The position numbers and the translations under genes were made by a program. A stretch of 64,000 nt of DNA from an uncultured Prevotella sp. (GTDB lineage: Bacteria; Bacteroidota; Bacteroidia; Bacteroidales; Bacteroidaceae): the NCBI GenBank assembly GCA_944319815.1, contig CALUEX010000048.1, forward strand, positions 140,673 through 204,672. The letters are read 5' to 3'. The notes below the pieces were generated by a model that was not told where the DNA came from, made no database searches, and worked only from the letters and a program-made list of their open reading frames with translations. Positions 62,106-64,000 of the stretch are shown one piece after another. Each line of letters opens with the position of its first letter. Position 1 is the first letter of the stretch.

Positions 62106-62933
62106 ATGAACAAAAATATTCTTATCACTGTACTTGCAGCGTTACTTTTTTCAGGATGTGCACACGAGTTCAACCAGGTATACAAGTCGCAAGACCACAC
62201 CTATAAATATGAATTCGCTAAAGAATGTTTCGCCAACGGCAAATATTCACAAGCTATAACCCTGCTGCAAGAAGTGGTCACGTTCCAGAAAGGAACGGAC
62301 AATGGAGAGGAAAGTCTTTATATGCTCGCCATGGCGCAGTATTGCGACAAAGATTATGAAGGGGCAGCCATGACGTTCAAGAAATACAGGCAATCTTACC
62401 CTAAAGGCATCTACGCAGAAATAGCGTCATTCTATATCGGCGAAAGTCTCTACATGAGCACGCCCGAGCCGCGCCTGGACCAGACACAAACGGTTAACGC
62501 CATTGCCGCATTCCAGGAGTATCTTGACATTTACCCGGAAGCCAGGCTTAAGGACAAAGCGCAAAAAAGGCTGTTCGAACTGCAAGACAAATTGGTCAGG
62601 AAAGAACTTTATTCGGCTCAGCTGTATTATAACCTCGGCTCATACTTTGGCAACTGCACCAGTGGCGGCAGTAACTATGAGGCCTGTATAATAACCGCAC
62701 AAAACGCAATAAACGACTATCCGTACACAAACCTGCGCGAAGACTTCGCGCTCCTGATAATGAAAAGCAAGTACGAACTTGCACAGCAAAGCGTGGAGTC
62801 AAAAAAAATAGACCGCTACCGTGACGCTGAAGACGAGTGTTACGGGTTCATCAACGAATATCCCGAATCAAAAAACAAGAAACTGGCAGAGAAATACATT
62901 GCATCTTGCAAAAAGTACACTGAAGGAAAATAA
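62106..62933 (+). CDS. bamD: Outer-membrane assembly lipoprotein BamD
   Basis: 275 residues. Lipobox FSGC-AHEF (C18), then TPR-like helical pairs (ECFANGKYSQAITLLQEVVTF; YEGAAMTFKKYRQSYPKGIYAEIASF; AFQEYLDIYPEARLKDKAQKRLFEL). The length and YPKG/YPEA repeats match BamD/ComL, which with BamA inserts beta-barrels. First gene of bamD-rpoZ-DUF4293. Confidence 0.9.
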   Translation: MNKNILITVLAALLFSGCAHEFNQVYKSQDHTYKYEFAKECFANGKYSQAITLLQEVVTFQKGTDNGEESLYMLAMAQYCDKDYEGAAMTFKKYRQSYPKGIYAEIASFYIGESLYMSTPEPRLDQTQTVNAIAAFQEYLDIYPEARLKDKAQKRLFELQDKLVRKELYSAQLYYNLGSYFGNCTSGGSNYEACIITAQNAINDYPYTNLREDFALLIMKSKYELAQQSVESKKIDRYRDAEDECYGFINEYPESKNKKLAEKYIASCKKYTEGK

Positions 62934-62957
62934 CATCGTAAATATTGTAATTGGAAC

Positions 62958-63299
62958 ATGGACTACAAAAAATCAAAAGCACCCACGAACACAGTCACAC
63001 GCAACATAATGGACTTGTGCAAGGACACTGGGAACATTTACAAAAGCGTTGCGATTATTTCAAAACGTGCAAACCAAATTTCAGTAGAAATCAAACAAGA
63101 CTTGAGCAAGAAACTTGCTGAGTTCGCATCTTACAATGACAGCCTGGAAGAAGTTTTTGAAAACAGGGAACAAATAGAAATTTCCAGGTATTACGAGAAA
63201 TTGCCAAAACCGACACTGCTGGCAACACAAGAGTTCATCGACGGCAACGTCCATTGGCGTGACACCCAAAAAGAGAACCAAAAGGAAGCGTTACAATGA
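62958..63299 (+). CDS. rpoZ: RNA polymerase omega-type subunit (Rpb6/RpoZ-like)
   Basis: 113 residues. NTVTRNIMDLCKDTGNIYKSVAIISKRANQIS is the conserved omega/Rpb6 helical core, as I know it from Bacteroidetes. It helps RNA polymerase assemble. 25 nt after bamD; the stop overlaps the next gene by 4 nt. Confidence 0.85.
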   Translation: MDYKKSKAPTNTVTRNIMDLCKDTGNIYKSVAIISKRANQISVEIKQDLSKKLAEFASYNDSLEEVFENREQIEISRYYEKLPKPTLLATQEFIDGNVHWRDTQKENQKEALQ

Positions 63300-63754
63300 T
63301 ACAACGCAGGCAAACATTATTCTTGCTCACGGCGGCAGTATTGACCGTTGTTTGCTTGTGTCTTCCTCTCGGCGTCTTTACGCCAGGCACGGGGCTTGAC
63401 GGTGAGGAAGTCATGTACAACCTGTGGATTATGCGCCCTGACGGGAGTCTCGATTTCTCCGTATGGGCTCTTTTTGCAATACTTTTGCTCACCTGCCCCA
63501 TCACAATCATGGCAATATTCTCGTACAGGAACAGGATTACACAAAGTCGGTTCTGTATGTTCAACATTCTGCTATGCCTGGGCTGGTATGCAGTTTACGC
63601 CGTCATGGCTTTCAATGCAGGCGAGGACGGCAGTGCCTTCAAGCCAACCCTAACGGCAGCCTTACCGGCCGTCAACATGATTTTATATTTCATGGCAAGA
63701 AAAGCCATCTTGGCTGACGAGGAACTGATACGCTCCGCTGACAGAATAAGATAA
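63296..63754 (+). CDS. DUF4293 membrane protein
   Basis: 152 residues with four hydrophobic segments (about 8-28, 53-73, 85-105, 117-135). MIQRRQTLFLLTAAVL is the typical DUF4293 start (IQRxQ-T), a Bacteroidetes family of unknown function usually beside the omega subunit gene, as here. Coupled by ATGA overlap. A strong terminator follows. Confidence 0.8.
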   Translation: MIQRRQTLFLLTAAVLTVVCLCLPLGVFTPGTGLDGEEVMYNLWIMRPDGSLDFSVWALFAILLLTCPITIMAIFSYRNRITQSRFCMFNILLCLGWYAVYAVMAFNAGEDGSAFKPTLTAALPAVNMILYFMARKAILADEELIRSADRIR

Positions 63755-63763
63755 TAAGTAATA

Positions 63764-63825
63764 AAAGGCGAAAATCCATCGCGAGGCATTTTGTAAAGTG
63801 GATGGATTTTCGCCTTTATGTTTTT
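63764..63825 (+). terminator. Terminator of the bamD operon
   Basis: A 17-bp perfect stem (63764-63780 with 63801-63817), 20-nt loop, then ATGTTTTT. Confidence 0.85.
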
Positions 63826-63876
63826 ACTCCTACGACCCACCTTTTTACCTTTTTCTTATTTTTTCTTTTGAAAAAA

Positions 63877-63908
63877 TTTGCCAAAGTAACAAAAATGTAT
63901 TATCTTTG
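63877..63908 (+). promoter_or_regulatory. Promoter of tRNA-Cys
   Basis: TTTG (63877-63880), 20 nt, TATCTTTG (63901-63908), 19 nt before the tRNA. Confidence 0.8.
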
Positions 63909-63927
63909 CACCGCAAAAAGCGAACAA

Positions 63928-63998
63928 GGTACCTTGGCCGAGCGGTTAGGTAACGGTCTGCAAAACCGTGTAGAGCAGTTCGACTCTGCTAGGTACCT
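63928..63998 (+). tRNA. tRNA-Cys (anticodon GCA)
   Basis: The acceptor GGTACCT pairs with AGGTACC, discriminator T as expected for tRNA-Cys. Anticodon stem ACGGT/ACCGT, loop CTGCAAA with GCA. T-arm GAGCAGTTCGACTCTGCT. The window ends two bases after the discriminator, so any encoded 3' CCA cannot be seen in full. Confidence 0.93.
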
Positions 63999-64000
63999 CA

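Overview
The window looks like a chromosome segment of a Bacteroidales bacterium, most likely Prevotellaceae (Prevotella or a close relative). Support comes from the many Bacteroidetes-type promoters (TTTG, 19-20 nt, TAnnTTTG) and from gene families typical of the phylum: GT3-type glycogen synthase, PorD/DUF4835, DUF3127, DUF3256, DUF4293, DUF4468, DUF5715, a PF14121-type porin and a BtuG-like surface propeller. Most of the sequence is housekeeping DNA. No phage, transposase or CRISPR array was seen.

Layout: 0-2.9 kb is a leftward purU-hisH-hisA-hisF run (hisF is cut by the window edge). 3.4-7.3 kb is a secreted PL1 pectate lyase with a small secreted protein. 7.7-9.7 kb holds a DUF3256 protein and a phenylacetate-CoA ligase. 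10.5 kb has tRNA-Ser(GCT) and tRNA-Glu(CTC). 10.9-15.3 kb is glycogen phosphorylase and synthase. 16.3-18.8 kb is clpC. 18.9-20.8 kb is a coupled pair of envelope proteins with peptidase-like metal sites. 21.3-28.4 kb runs rightward: phoH, purC, menG/ubiE, aroE, purM, prfA, pyrF. 28.8-30.5 kb is a long structured leader ending in an intrinsic terminator, followed by a BspA-like lipoprotein. 30.6-39.1 kb is a DUF3127 protein (leftward), then dnaN, a DnaQ-like exonuclease, coaBC, porD-like, recN and a pseudo-protease/TPR protein. 39.2-43.8 kb holds a TRIC-like channel, a 2-hydroxyacid dehydrogenase, rarA, a nitrilase and an acidic unknown protein. 44.0-47.0 kb is the accessory region: an M.EcoRI-family methyltransferase and a DUF262-HNH nuclease behind a roughly 335-nt structured leader, with a repeat-rich island upstream. 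47.1-52.6 kb is a cobalamin-riboswitch-controlled uptake operon (btuB-btuG-btuF-btuC, no btuD). 52.8-64 kb holds an exported nitroreductase, a LolC/E-like permease with an aminotransferase, a porin, a DUF4468 protein, uvrB, bamD-rpoZ-DUF4293 and tRNA-Cys.

The most unusual content is non-coding. (1) At least eight gene junctions carry inverted repeats whose arms are tandem degenerate 7- or 8-nt words. (2) Five intergenic loci carry arrays of a 15-bp palindrome (AAAAGG-N3-CCTTTT) repeated at a 22-nt period. (3) Two genes or operons sit behind long leaders that contain a terminator-like stem before the start codon: the BspA-like lipoprotein and the methyltransferase/HNH pair. The methyltransferase/HNH operon with its leader and repeat island is the best candidate here for an undescribed, possibly defensive, system. 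All functional calls are from reading the sequence and remembered family knowledge; no searches were run.
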